64,000 nt of DNA, from NCBI RefSeq assembly GCF_913063105.1, contig NZ_CAJXYQ010000016.1:1-64000 (forward strand), given 5' to 3'. The notes under the pieces were generated by a model. The model was not told the DNA's origin. It saw nothing but the letters and a program-made list of their open reading frames with translations, and did not search any database. Of this stretch, positions 10,271 to 18,802 are shown in pieces; positions within the stretch are counted from its first letter, which is position 1; each line of letters starts with the position of its first letter. This DNA is from an uncultured Draconibacterium sp. (GTDB taxonomy: Bacteria; Bacteroidota; Bacteroidia; Bacteroidales; Prolixibacteraceae). The position numbers were made by a program, and so were the translations under genes.

Positions 10271-12178
10271 ATGAATTACGATAAACATGGAGTTTTGGAA
10301 ATGTCGCAGCTTGAATTTGGGCCCGACAGAACCAAAGCAAGCAACCCTATAAAAATTAACGATGTAAGTTTGCGCGATGGCCACCAGTCGTTATTTGCCA
10401 CACGCGGACGTACCGAAGACATGCTTCCGGTAGCCGAAATGATTGACAATGCCGGCTACAATGCTGTTGAAACATGGGGAGGAGCCACTTTTGATACCAT
10501 GCACCGTTTTTTGGCCGAAGACCCATGGGAACGCCTGCGCACTCTGAAGAAACATATGCCGAAAACGCCATTTTCGATGTTGCTGCGCGGACAAAATGTG
10601 GTGGGTTACCGCAACTACGCCGACGATGTGGTTAAAGCTTTTATTCAGCGTGCCATCGACAATGGAATGGATATATTCCGTTGTTTTGATGCACTAAACG
10701 ATTACCGCAATTTTGAAACCGCAGCAAAGGTAATTAAAGACAATGGCAAGCATTTTCAGGGCGTGGTATGCTACACCTTAAATCAACCCCGACTGGGTGG
10801 CGATGTGTACAACATGGACTACTACCTGAACAAGGTAAATGAACTGGTTAAGTTTGGTGTTGATTCCATTTGCATAAAAGATATGGCAGGCTTAATAGCT
10901 CCATACGATATTTACAACCTGGTTCGCGAGATTAAAAAGGTTACCGACATCCCGCTGAACCTGCACACTCACTTTACTTCGGGTATGGGCGATTTGGCAA
11001 TTTTTAAAGCCATTGAAGCCGGAGTAGACATTGTTGACACCTGTATTGGACCATATGCTTATCGTACTTCGCATGCTGCTGTTGAGCCAATTATTATGTC
11101 GCTGCTGGGCACCAACCGCGACTCGGGTATGGACATCAACCAGATTACTGCGATTGCGGAAGAAATGGAGAAATACATTCCAAAATATAAACACCTCGAC
11201 AATAATCCAAAATATGCCACAACCGACATTAATGTGCTGCTGCACCAAACACCGGGGGGTATGCTTTCGAACCTGGTTAACCAGCTAAAAGCAATGGATG
11301 CGCTCGACAAGCTGCCAGAGGTATTCCGTTTATTGCCAAAAGTGCGCAAAGACCTTGGAAATATTCCATTGGTTACACCTACCTCTCAAATTGTAGGGGT
11401 GCAAACGGTAAACAATGTACTTTTCGATTCGTATGAAGGAGAATATGCCCAGATTACCAAAGAGGTAAAAGACCTGTGTTACGGTTTGTATGGCAAAACC
11501 ACCATGCCAATTAATCCGGAAGTAAGAGCAAAAGCCTTAAAAGGCTATCCGCGTGGCGAACAGCCAATAACTGAACGCCCCGGAGCTATTCTGGAACCGG
11601 AAATGGACAAAGTAAAAGCTGATTTTGCCGATTTGGCAAAAGATATTGACGACGAAGTGTTATGCGCTTTGTACCCGGTAACCGGCAAACGTTTTCTGAA
11701 ATGGAAATATGGAATGGAAGAGGTACCTGCCGAGTTTAAAGCAAAAACAATGGAGCAGGTAGAAAAAGAAGAAGAACTGATTCGAAAAGCTTTATCAGGC
11801 GAATTGACCTCGAAAGGCAAAGGCGGCGCAACACGCGAACTGGAAGTTAAAGTTGACGGCGAGGTATTTACCGTTGAAATTAACGACCCAAATGCTGCTG
11901 CTGCACCACAACGTATGCGCAGAACTAAAGGTGGGGGAACAAAAGAGGTTTCGGCAGAAGGAAGCGTTATGGCTCCAATTCCGGGTATGATTGTAGAATA
12001 CAAGAAAAAAGTGGGCGACAAAGTTGCCGTTGGCGAAACTGTAGTGGTGCTTGAAGCCATGAAAATGATGAACAACCTTGATGCAGCAGTAAATGGTACG
12101 ATAACCGAAATTAAGTACGACCAGGGAGACTCTGTAGTAAAAGGAGATGTGCTTATGGTTATTGAGCCACTTGAATAG
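10271..12178 (+). CDS. Pyruvate/oxaloacetate carboxyltransferase with C-terminal biotin domain (5S plus carrier fusion)
   Basis: The 635-aa protein joins a TIM-barrel carboxyltransferase to a biotin carrier. The barrel opens with D-V-S-L-R-D-G-H-Q-S-L, whose Asp binds the metal. The lysine to be carbamylated is in C-I-K-D-M-A-G-L, and the other metal ligands are in L-H-T-H. After a PYC_OADA region and a linker rich in Gly, Ala and charged residues, the biotinyl domain ends the protein, with the acceptor K598 in V-L-E-A-M-K-M-M. It is homologous to OadA, PycB and the transcarboxylase 5S subunit; in Propionibacterium the 5S and 1.3S parts are separate polypeptides. With MmdA next door and no carboxylase or OadB, transcarboxylase is the best reading. 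A terminator follows. Confidence 0.92.
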   Translation: MNYDKHGVLEMSQLEFGPDRTKASNPIKINDVSLRDGHQSLFATRGRTEDMLPVAEMIDNAGYNAVETWGGATFDTMHRFLAEDPWERLRTLKKHMPKTPFSMLLRGQNVVGYRNYADDVVKAFIQRAIDNGMDIFRCFDALNDYRNFETAAKVIKDNGKHFQGVVCYTLNQPRLGGDVYNMDYYLNKVNELVKFGVDSICIKDMAGLIAPYDIYNLVREIKKVTDIPLNLHTHFTSGMGDLAIFKAIEAGVDIVDTCIGPYAYRTSHAAVEPIIMSLLGTNRDSGMDINQITAIAEEMEKYIPKYKHLDNNPKYATTDINVLLHQTPGGMLSNLVNQLKAMDALDKLPEVFRLLPKVRKDLGNIPLVTPTSQIVGVQTVNNVLFDSYEGEYAQITKEVKDLCYGLYGKTTMPINPEVRAKALKGYPRGEQPITERPGAILEPEMDKVKADFADLAKDIDDEVLCALYPVTGKRFLKWKYGMEEVPAEFKAKTMEQVEKEEELIRKALSGELTSKGKGGATRELEVKVDGEVFTVEINDPNAAAAPQRMRRTKGGGTKEVSAEGSVMAPIPGMIVEYKKKVGDKVAVGETVVVLEAMKMMNNLDAAVNGTITEIKYDQGDSVVKGDVLMVIEPLE

Positions 12179-12202
12179 CAACAACTTTCAACAAGATGAT
12201 AC

Positions 12203-12236
12203 AAAGGCAGGTTCCGAAAGGGCTTGCCTTTTTTTC
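12203..12236 (+). terminator. Terminator of the carboxyltransferase operon
   Basis: AAAGGCAGGTTCC and GGGCTTGCCTTT pair with a few G-U contacts around a CGAAA-type loop, followed by a T7 run. It lies 25 bases after the biotin-protein stop codon. Confidence 0.8.
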
Positions 12237-12418
12237 TGAAAGTCTCTTAAAAGTCAATGGTAATAGCTGGTTCAAAATCTATTGACTTACCCTAAGGGAG
12301 CGTTAGATGAATTTTTGTACTACTCTCATTCCTGTTGGTAACTCCCGGGAATCTTGATAGTTTTATGCCCATTTATCAATCGATGAATGTTTTTTTTGAG
12401 GCCATACCCGCAGCCCGA

Positions 12419-14203
12419 TTACTCGCGACTGCCGTAAAAACGATCCAGAATCGATCCGTCGTTGGCTTCTTTTGATAAGGATTCGATGGTACTTTTGGGT
12501 ACGTCATAAACATCCAAAACGATTAATCCGTCGAGGCAGTTATTAAATTTCGGGTCAACATTAAAACCTATAATTTTAGCATTTAGCTTAATATATTTTT
12601 TTAAAAGCACCGGCAACCCCGAATTTAATTCATCCAAATCGCCAATAGTTTTATCAAGCCGGTTAATGTCGTGCTCCATATTTTCCATTAACAGGTTTAA
12701 ATCCACATTGTCGCTTTTAAACTTATAGCTGTTTCGTGGTTTTATGTGCTGAGCCATTTTCCAGTTTAAATGGTTCTTCATGATAAACCTGATAATTAAA
12801 TCTTTCGAAACTTTTGAATAATTGTTGCTAATACTTACCGGACCAATAAGGTAACGGTATTCCGGATTTTTAAGCAGGAAATATAAAATACCCTTCCACA
12901 ACAAAAACAAGGGCATGGGTTTACGCTGGTATTCTTTAATTACAAACGAGCGCCCCAATTCAATGCTTTCTTTTAATACCGGTTTAAAGTTTTCGGCAAT
13001 ACGGAACAACGATTGCAGGTAAAAACCTCTTCTGCCATATTGCTCCATAATGTCTTTTCCTTTTCCCAGTCGATAAGCGCCAACAATCCGGTTTTCATCT
13101 TCATCCCAAATAAACATTTGGTGGTAGTACAAATCAAATTCGTCAATATCCAAACTTCTATTTGTGCCCTCACCAACTTCCCGAAAGGTAATTTCGCGTA
13201 AACGCCCAATTTCGTTTAAAACGTTCGGAATTAAAGCCGACGGTGCACAGTAGGCCGTATAATTTTTTAATCGAAATAAGGTGTGGTCTGCTTTAATCGC
13301 CAGTATTTCTTTTTGGATATATTCAAAAGGAACCGGATCGATTATAGTGTCGGGTTTTACTTTTGGCTTTAGTGCATAGTTAAAAAAGCGCCGTATTTCA
13401 ATATCCGATTCCATGCAATAGGTTTTGGCACGCAAAAAACGTCCAAACTGGTACACATCGCAATACTTTTCCTGCTCTTCAACTTTTATGGCACTGCCAA
13501 TGCGCAGCTTAATTTTTTTATGTTTTTTACTTAAAATCTCAGATGGAAGTCTGGCGCTTTTTAACGAGGGGTGAATTTTTGCCACCAGGTGTAACAGGCG
13601 ACTATTAGTTCCCTGAAAAAGAACCGGCACAACCGGCACCTGTGCCTTTTTAATAAATTTCACCACCGGAAACTGCCAAACCTTATCGGTAACGCCTTCA
13701 AACGAATCTTTGGTATTTACATCAATGGCCGGAAAAAGACAAAGAACACCCCCATTTTGTAAATGCCCAAAAGCTTCTTTTAAACCGGTGTAATTGCCAT
13801 TCCCTGCATCGTCAAACGGATTCTCTTCCATAAAATAATCCGAAACGGCATCGATTTTTTTCAATAGAAAATTGGCCAGCACCTTTACATCATTTCTAAC
13901 CAACGAGAGGTATTTTATCAGCAAAAGCCCGTCAAATCCTCCCAGCGGATGATTGGCAACAATAATAAACGGCCCTTCTTTGGGTATCTTTTTTAACTGC
14001 TGTTCATCAAATTCAATGTTAAACTCCAGTGTTTTTATTAACTCATCAATAAAATCTACCCCTTGCTTTTCAGCAATTTGACTGTAAATTTTATTCAATT
14101 TATTAAAACGCAGAATGTACATCAGAAATTTGGCGAAATAATCGCCGCTGGCGAGTAAAGCAGGACGATCTTTAAAAAGATCTTTTGGCTTAAGTAATTC
14201 CAT
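12419..14203 (-). CDS. Bifunctional acyltransferase (PlsC domain plus OlsB-like GNAT domain; OlsF-type)
   Basis: The 594-aa protein fuses two acyltransferases. Residues ~65-250 form a PlsC/lysophospholipid acyltransferase domain with the motif V-A-N-H-P-L-G-G-F-D-G (H85, D91; one residue longer than the usual H-x4-D). Residues ~310-490 form an OlsB/hemolysin-type GNAT domain, including E-L-G-R-S-F-V and the P-L-F-L-L-W-K-G-I segment. This order is that of OlsF, shown in Serratia and Flavobacterium to make ornithine lipids by N- then O-acylation. In Bacteroides the equivalent separate proteins GlsB and GlsA make glycine lipids. The product here is therefore an aminoacyl lipid, with the amino acid undecided. 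It is divergent from ygiQ. Confidence 0.87.
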   Translation of the reverse strand: MELLKPKDLFKDRPALLASGDYFAKFLMYILRFNKLNKIYSQIAEKQGVDFIDELIKTLEFNIEFDEQQLKKIPKEGPFIIVANHPLGGFDGLLLIKYLSLVRNDVKVLANFLLKKIDAVSDYFMEENPFDDAGNGNYTGLKEAFGHLQNGGVLCLFPAIDVNTKDSFEGVTDKVWQFPVVKFIKKAQVPVVPVLFQGTNSRLLHLVAKIHPSLKSARLPSEILSKKHKKIKLRIGSAIKVEEQEKYCDVYQFGRFLRAKTYCMESDIEIRRFFNYALKPKVKPDTIIDPVPFEYIQKEILAIKADHTLFRLKNYTAYCAPSALIPNVLNEIGRLREITFREVGEGTNRSLDIDEFDLYYHQMFIWDEDENRIVGAYRLGKGKDIMEQYGRRGFYLQSLFRIAENFKPVLKESIELGRSFVIKEYQRKPMPLFLLWKGILYFLLKNPEYRYLIGPVSISNNYSKVSKDLIIRFIMKNHLNWKMAQHIKPRNSYKFKSDNVDLNLLMENMEHDINRLDKTIGDLDELNSGLPVLLKKYIKLNAKIIGFNVDPKFNNCLDGLIVLDVYDVPKSTIESLSKEANDGSILDRFYGSRE

Positions 14204-14243
14204 TTATTGCTGTTCAGCTATAATAACTTCAAATACTTCATTA

Positions 14244-14251
14244 CAAAAATA
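14244..14251 (-). promoter_or_regulatory. Candidate -7 promoter element for the OlsF-like gene
   Basis: On the minus strand this reads TATTTTTG, matching TAnnTTTG, 40 bases before the ATG at 14203. No -33 box stands out. Confidence 0.4.
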
Positions 14252-14400
14252 AAATGTTTTTTGAATTATCGCTGATCTCTGTCAAATTCTGTAAGCACAT
14301 TTGTATTGAGCTGTCAGTATCAGAATTTTTATTCTTGTGTTATCATTCTTTTTTTAATCATATTTGGTTTTAATTTGTTATAAGGAAACAAAATATTTAG

Positions 14401-16257
14401 ATGACAGAAAACAAACTACATATTACCGACTGGCTGCCCACCTCAAAAAAAGAGCTTAAACAGCTGGGATGGGAGGAACTTGATGTTATTTTATTTACCG
14501 GTGATGCCTACGTGGATCATCCATCGTTTGGAGCTGCAGTAATTGGGCGGGTATTGGAAGCCGAGGGCTTAAGAATTGCCATTGTTCCGCAGCCCAACTG
14601 GACCGATGATTTACGCGATTTTAAGAAGCTGGGGCGCCCCAGGCTGTTTTTTGCGGTTACTGCCGGAAATATGGATTCGATGGTGAACCATTACACTGCC
14701 GGAAAACGTAAACGCTCGAACGACTCTTATACTCCGGGTGGACAGATTGGAAAACGTCCGGACTACGCCACTATTACTTACTCAAAAATATTAAAAGAAC
14801 TATATCCTGACGTACCTTTGGTTATTGGAGGAATTGAAGCATCGCTGCGCCGCTTAACCCATTACGATTACTGGTCGGACCGGTTAATGCCATCTATTTT
14901 GGCAGATACCCGGGCCGAACTGCTCTTTTATGGCATGGGCGAAAAATCGATTGTGGAGTTTGCCCGATTGGTTAAACGCGGTATTCCCATTGAAAGTTTG
15001 ACAACCATACCCCAAACGGTTTTTATGGTAGATGAAGAAGAAACTTATGCTACCAAAAAAAACTGGGACGAGTTGGAGTTAGCTTCGCACGAAACCTGTT
15101 TAGCCGACAAACAAGAATTTGCCCGAAATTTTATGCACATCGAAGAAGAATCGAATAAAATGGAGGCAAAAAAACTGATTCAGGCTTTCGGAAAGAAAAA
15201 AATAGTAGTTAATCCGCCCTGGCCTACCTTTAAAGAAAAGGAGATTGACCGGGTATACGACCTCCCCTACACCAGGTTGCCACACCCCCGTTACGACGGT
15301 AAGGCTTCAATTCCTGCTTACGAAATGATCCGGCATTCCATTAACATCCATCGCGGCTGTTTTGGTGGTTGTACGTTTTGTACCATATCCGCCCACCAGG
15401 GTAAGTTTATTGCCAGCCGGTCGGAAAAATCGGTTTTAAAAGAAGTGGAAAAAGTTACCGAAATGCCCGACTTTAAAGGTTACATCTCCGACCTTGGTGG
15501 CCCATCGGCAAACATGTACCGCATGAAAGGAATTCACGAGGAAATTTGTAAAAAATGCAAAAGGCCTTCGTGCATTTTCCCGTCGGTGTGCAAAAACCTT
15601 GATATTAACCACAAACCCATGCTCGACCTTTATGAGAAAGTAAGAAACAATCCGAAGATTAAAAAAGCATTTATTGGCAGCGGTATTCGTTATGACATGA
15701 TACTTGAAAAAACAAACAACAAGGAGGTTAATGAAAACAATAGAAAATACCTGCGCGAAGTAATTAAACATCACGTTTCGGGCCGGCTAAAAGTGGCGCC
15801 CGAGCACTCGTCGGACGAAGTGCTTAAATTTATGCGTAAACCATCATTCAAGCTGTTTGAAGAATTGAATAACGAATTTGTAAAAATCAACAAAGAAGAA
15901 AAGCTAAACCAACAGCTTATTCCTTATTTTATTTCCAGCCATCCCGGAAGCAAGTCGGAAGACATGGCCAACCTGGCGATTCAAACAAAGGATATGAATT
16001 TCAGACTGGAGCAGGTTCAGGACTTTACTCCTACCCCCATGACCCTGGCAACTGTAGTATACTATTCGGGCTATCACCCCTATACCATGGAACAAATTTA
16101 TACAGCTCGTAACAAAGATGCCAAAGAACAACAACGCCAGTTCTTTTTCTGGTATAAAAAGGAATTTCGGAATAAAATTATTCGGGATTTAAAAGCCAAA
16201 GGACGCGACGACCTGATTAAAAAGCTTTTCAATAAAAACAAAAACAAACAGCAATAA
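14401..16257 (+). CDS. ygiQ: YgiQ family radical SAM protein
   Basis: The 618-aa protein belongs to the YgiQ/UPF0313 family. The N-terminal half is a B12-binding-like domain (L-F-T-G-D-A-Y-V-D-H-P-S-F-G near residue 30 and V-I-G-G-I-E-A-S-L-R-R near 141). The radical SAM core begins at residue ~310, with C320, C324 and C327 in R-G-C-F-G-G-C-T-F-C to bind the [4Fe-4S] cluster. A further cysteine cluster, C-K-K-C ... C-I-F-P-S-V-C, follows near 383-400, and the C-terminus is very basic (K-N-K-N-K-Q-Q). The reaction is not known. The ATG follows a purine-rich stretch (AAGGAAACAAAA). Length and motifs are those of the family. Confidence 0.93.
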   Translation: MTENKLHITDWLPTSKKELKQLGWEELDVILFTGDAYVDHPSFGAAVIGRVLEAEGLRIAIVPQPNWTDDLRDFKKLGRPRLFFAVTAGNMDSMVNHYTAGKRKRSNDSYTPGGQIGKRPDYATITYSKILKELYPDVPLVIGGIEASLRRLTHYDYWSDRLMPSILADTRAELLFYGMGEKSIVEFARLVKRGIPIESLTTIPQTVFMVDEEETYATKKNWDELELASHETCLADKQEFARNFMHIEEESNKMEAKKLIQAFGKKKIVVNPPWPTFKEKEIDRVYDLPYTRLPHPRYDGKASIPAYEMIRHSINIHRGCFGGCTFCTISAHQGKFIASRSEKSVLKEVEKVTEMPDFKGYISDLGGPSANMYRMKGIHEEICKKCKRPSCIFPSVCKNLDINHKPMLDLYEKVRNNPKIKKAFIGSGIRYDMILEKTNNKEVNENNRKYLREVIKHHVSGRLKVAPEHSSDEVLKFMRKPSFKLFEELNNEFVKINKEEKLNQQLIPYFISSHPGSKSEDMANLAIQTKDMNFRLEQVQDFTPTPMTLATVVYYSGYHPYTMEQIYTARNKDAKEQQRQFFFWYKKEFRNKIIRDLKAKGRDDLIKKLFNKNKNKQQ

Positions 16258-16339
16258 AACGAGTCTGAAAATAAACGACACCCACCGGGATAATTGGAAC
16301 GAACGAATTCCATAAAATACCTTAGAAAATAAATAATTT

Positions 16340-17101
16340 ATGAATATGAAAAATACACGATTGCTTGCATTGTTATTAGCCCTTACTTTGGCAGGTTGTG
16401 CCGAGGTAATGCAAATTGCACAGCAAACCCTTGAAGGGGATGCTCCACTTACCCAAACAGAAATTGTGGGTGGACTGAAAGAGGCACTGATTACCGGCAC
16501 CAATAAATCGGTTGATATACTGGGTGCAACAGACGGATATTACAAAGACGAGCTGGTAAAAATACTACTCCCGCCTGAAGCAGATATTATTGTTGACAAT
16601 ATTGGGAAAGTACCTGGTGGTGAAAAACTGCTCGACGATGTTTTACTTACTATTAACCGCGCTGCCGAAGATGCTGCAAAAGAAGCCGCCCCGATATTTG
16701 TAAACAGCATAAAAAGCATGACTATTAACGATGCAGTTGGCATTTTAAAAGGTACCGACAATGCTGCAACCACTTATCTGCACAAAACCACGTACAAGCA
16801 GCTTTTTGATCTTTACCGACCAAAAATAAAAACATCAGTAGAAAAGGAACTGGTTGGTGGCGTATCAACCAAAGAAAGCTGGGACACCCTGGTGGGAAAA
16901 TGGAACCAGGTTGCCGGATCTTTTTTGGGGCAAACAGCCGGGTTAAAAACAGTTGATACTCAGCTGGAAGACTACCTGACAACCAAAGCACTTGATGGGG
17001 TATTTTTGAAAATTGCCGCCGAAGAAAAACTTATTCGTGAAGACCCTGCTGCCCGGGTTACAAGCCTGTTAAAGAAAGTATTTGGCTCGCTTGACTCCTA
17101 A
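16340..17101 (+). CDS. DUF4197 lipoprotein
   Basis: The 253-aa protein starts with a lipoprotein signal: M-N-M-K-N-T-R, a hydrophobic run, then L-A-G-C at residues 18-21. The rest is the DUF4197 domain, helical, with the typical G-L-K-E-A-L-I-T-G near residue 47, G-Y-Y-K-D, and an A-A-P-I-F-V-N-S-I-K-S-M-T-I-N-D-A segment. The family is periplasm-facing and uncharacterised. It lies 82 bases after ygiQ on the same strand and could be co-transcribed, but there is no functional link known. Confidence 0.85.
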   Translation: MNMKNTRLLALLLALTLAGCAEVMQIAQQTLEGDAPLTQTEIVGGLKEALITGTNKSVDILGATDGYYKDELVKILLPPEADIIVDNIGKVPGGEKLLDDVLLTINRAAEDAAKEAAPIFVNSIKSMTINDAVGILKGTDNAATTYLHKTTYKQLFDLYRPKIKTSVEKELVGGVSTKESWDTLVGKWNQVAGSFLGQTAGLKTVDTQLEDYLTTKALDGVFLKIAAEEKLIREDPAARVTSLLKKVFGSLDS

Positions 17102-17243
17102 TTGTCTTCACCATAATTTTTAGCTTGTAAAACATATTTGATTGAATAATTGCACAATATTTCATAATTTCATTTAGCCTGAATGAACAAATACTTGCTT
17201 TTATTCGCCAGGCAAATGTAATAACCTGTTAAAATTAAGCGCC

Positions 17244-17666
17244 ATGAGATTAGAATTTGTAAAAGTAGAGGAGGCCAACGACCTGGTTAACCAACTGATT
17301 GAGCATCATCCGCAAGCCATTTTTTTAACCGACCACGATTTTAAGGTAAAATATTTTAATAAATCATTCCAAAAGCTTTCAAAAAGCGACAAGGGAGATA
17401 TTATTGGACATGAGTTCTGCGAAATAATGGGCTGTACCCAGCGCGAAAAAATTACGGCAAAAGACGGTGGATTTTGTAAACGCTGCCAGCTACGCGATTT
17501 ACTTTCCGGCTCAAACCTTTCGGAAATGGTTCTTATTCGCGATTTTGTTATAAATAATAAGGTAAAAACAAAACACCTGCATATCGACACGCATCGTGTG
17601 GTAATGAATGACCATAAATACCGCTTGGTAGTTATCGAAGACCGAACAGGACATACCATAAAATAA
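17244..17666 (+). CDS. Stand-alone PAS-domain protein with a four-cysteine cluster
   Basis: This 140-aa protein is a single PAS domain (residues ~12-135) with no output domain. The N-terminal strand I-F-L-T-D-H-D-F-K-V-K-Y-F-N-K is typical of PAS folds. Four cysteines are placed as C59, C64, C78 and C81 (C-x4-C...C-x2-C) inside the helical region where PAS domains bind ligands, which could hold a zinc ion or iron-sulfur cluster. The partner, perhaps a histidine kinase or diguanylate protein, is not adjacent. A terminator follows, so it is a one-gene unit. Metal binding is an inference from cysteine spacing only. Confidence 0.75.
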   Translation: MRLEFVKVEEANDLVNQLIEHHPQAIFLTDHDFKVKYFNKSFQKLSKSDKGDIIGHEFCEIMGCTQREKITAKDGGFCKRCQLRDLLSGSNLSEMVLIRDFVINNKVKTKHLHIDTHRVVMNDHKYRLVVIEDRTGHTIK

Positions 17667-17678
17667 GCGAAACAACAG

Positions 17679-17707
17679 GCCCGGAAGTTTTCCGGGCTTA
17701 TTTTTTA
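17679..17707 (+). terminator. Terminator after the PAS gene
   Basis: GCCCGGAA and TTCCGGGC form a perfect 8-bp stem with a GTT loop, followed by TTATTTTTT. The stem directly abuts the stop codon of the convergent radical SAM gene. Only the plus strand has the T-run. Confidence 0.8.
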
Positions 17708-18666
17708 TATTTTCTGCCCTGCCAGGTATCACGTTCTTTTAAACGTTTTTCCACCTTGGCAACAAATTCAAAATTTTTTAGTCCCCATTTCGGGGCAATC
17801 AGCATTTCGGGTGGTGCCTGGCTAATAAAACGCTCCACAATAATTTCAGGATTTAGCAGTTCCAGGTAATCCACAACCAAATCAATATAATCTTCGGCCG
17901 TATATAAATGAAAATTATCCGGGTTTTCGTCAAACTGTTTTTCCAGCAAAGTGCCTTTATGAATCTGCAACTGGTGCAACTTCAGGTTTTTAACCGGTAA
18001 TTGAGAAATTACCTTCGCCTGATCCAGAACTTCCTGACGGCTTTCGCCCGGGAGCCCTAAAATCATGTGCGCACAATTATTAATGCCTCTTTTGGCCGTT
18101 TCTTTAATTGCCCAGGCAGCATCAGTAAAAGTATGCCCACGATTTATACTTTTTAGCGTACGGTCGAGATGCGACTCCACGCCCAACTCCACCATTACAT
18201 AAACTTTTCGGCTTAGTTCGGCGAGGTAATCAAGCAATTCGTCATTTAAACAATCGGGCCGTGTAGATATCACCAAACCAACAATTTTGGGATGATTCAG
18301 GGCTTCTTCGTACAAACGTTTTAAATCGGCTAGGGGAGCATAGGTATTGGTATAAGCCTGAAAATAGGCCAAAAAACGCATGGTTTTGTATTTGCGGGCA
18401 AAAAAAGCAACGCCCTGCTCAACTTGCTTACTTACACTGTTTTCCAGGTTGCAATAGGTGGGTTTAAATGTTTTATTATTGCAATACGAGCAACCTCCAA
18501 CTCCCTTGCTTCCATCGCGGTTCGGACAGGTAAAACCGGCATCAATCGAAACTTTCTGCACCCGCCCCGAGAAGCGTTCTCTAAAATATGTCGGAAAATC
18601 ATTATAGCGCCTGTCGTGCCCCCAACTGTATACCTTATTTTGCATGCTGTTTTTGTAAGACTGCAA
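17698..18666 (-). CDS. TIGR01212 family radical SAM protein (YhcC-like)
   Basis: This 322-aa radical SAM protein has the cluster motif C-P-N-R-D-G-S-K-G-V-G-G-C-S-Y-C near residues 44-59, in which the C-x9+-C-x2-C spacing is the mark of this subgroup (first cysteine well before the pair). Other family features are the N-terminal Y-N-D-F-P-T-Y-F-R-E-R-F-S-G-R-V-Q-K-V and the central V-M-V-E-L-G-V-E-S. It is related to Elp3-type radical SAM proteins, but its substrate is unknown. M8 (18645) is an alternative start, since the first Met lies in a weakly conserved stretch. It is convergent with the PAS gene and shares its terminator region. Confidence 0.9.
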   Translation of the reverse strand: MQSYKNSMQNKVYSWGHDRRYNDFPTYFRERFSGRVQKVSIDAGFTCPNRDGSKGVGGCSYCNNKTFKPTYCNLENSVSKQVEQGVAFFARKYKTMRFLAYFQAYTNTYAPLADLKRLYEEALNHPKIVGLVISTRPDCLNDELLDYLAELSRKVYVMVELGVESHLDRTLKSINRGHTFTDAAWAIKETAKRGINNCAHMILGLPGESRQEVLDQAKVISQLPVKNLKLHQLQIHKGTLLEKQFDENPDNFHLYTAEDYIDLVVDYLELLNPEIIVERFISQAPPEMLIAPKWGLKNFEFVAKVEKRLKERDTWQGRKYKK

Positions 18667-18802
18667 AAGTACTCATTTTTAAAACTTCCATCCTCATAAC
18701 AGAAACTTATCAACAACTCTTGAAAACTTTCGGCGAATGAAACAGGTATTGCTTTTTAAATACAACGCCAAATCTCTATTTTTAAGAAAAATTCAGACAA
18801 CT

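Noticed and set aside
11545..12204. 219-codon open frame on the minus strand across the biotin-protein gene
   Set aside because: It lies fully antisense to a strongly conserved coding region, has Ser/Thr-rich composition typical of antisense frames and no family match.
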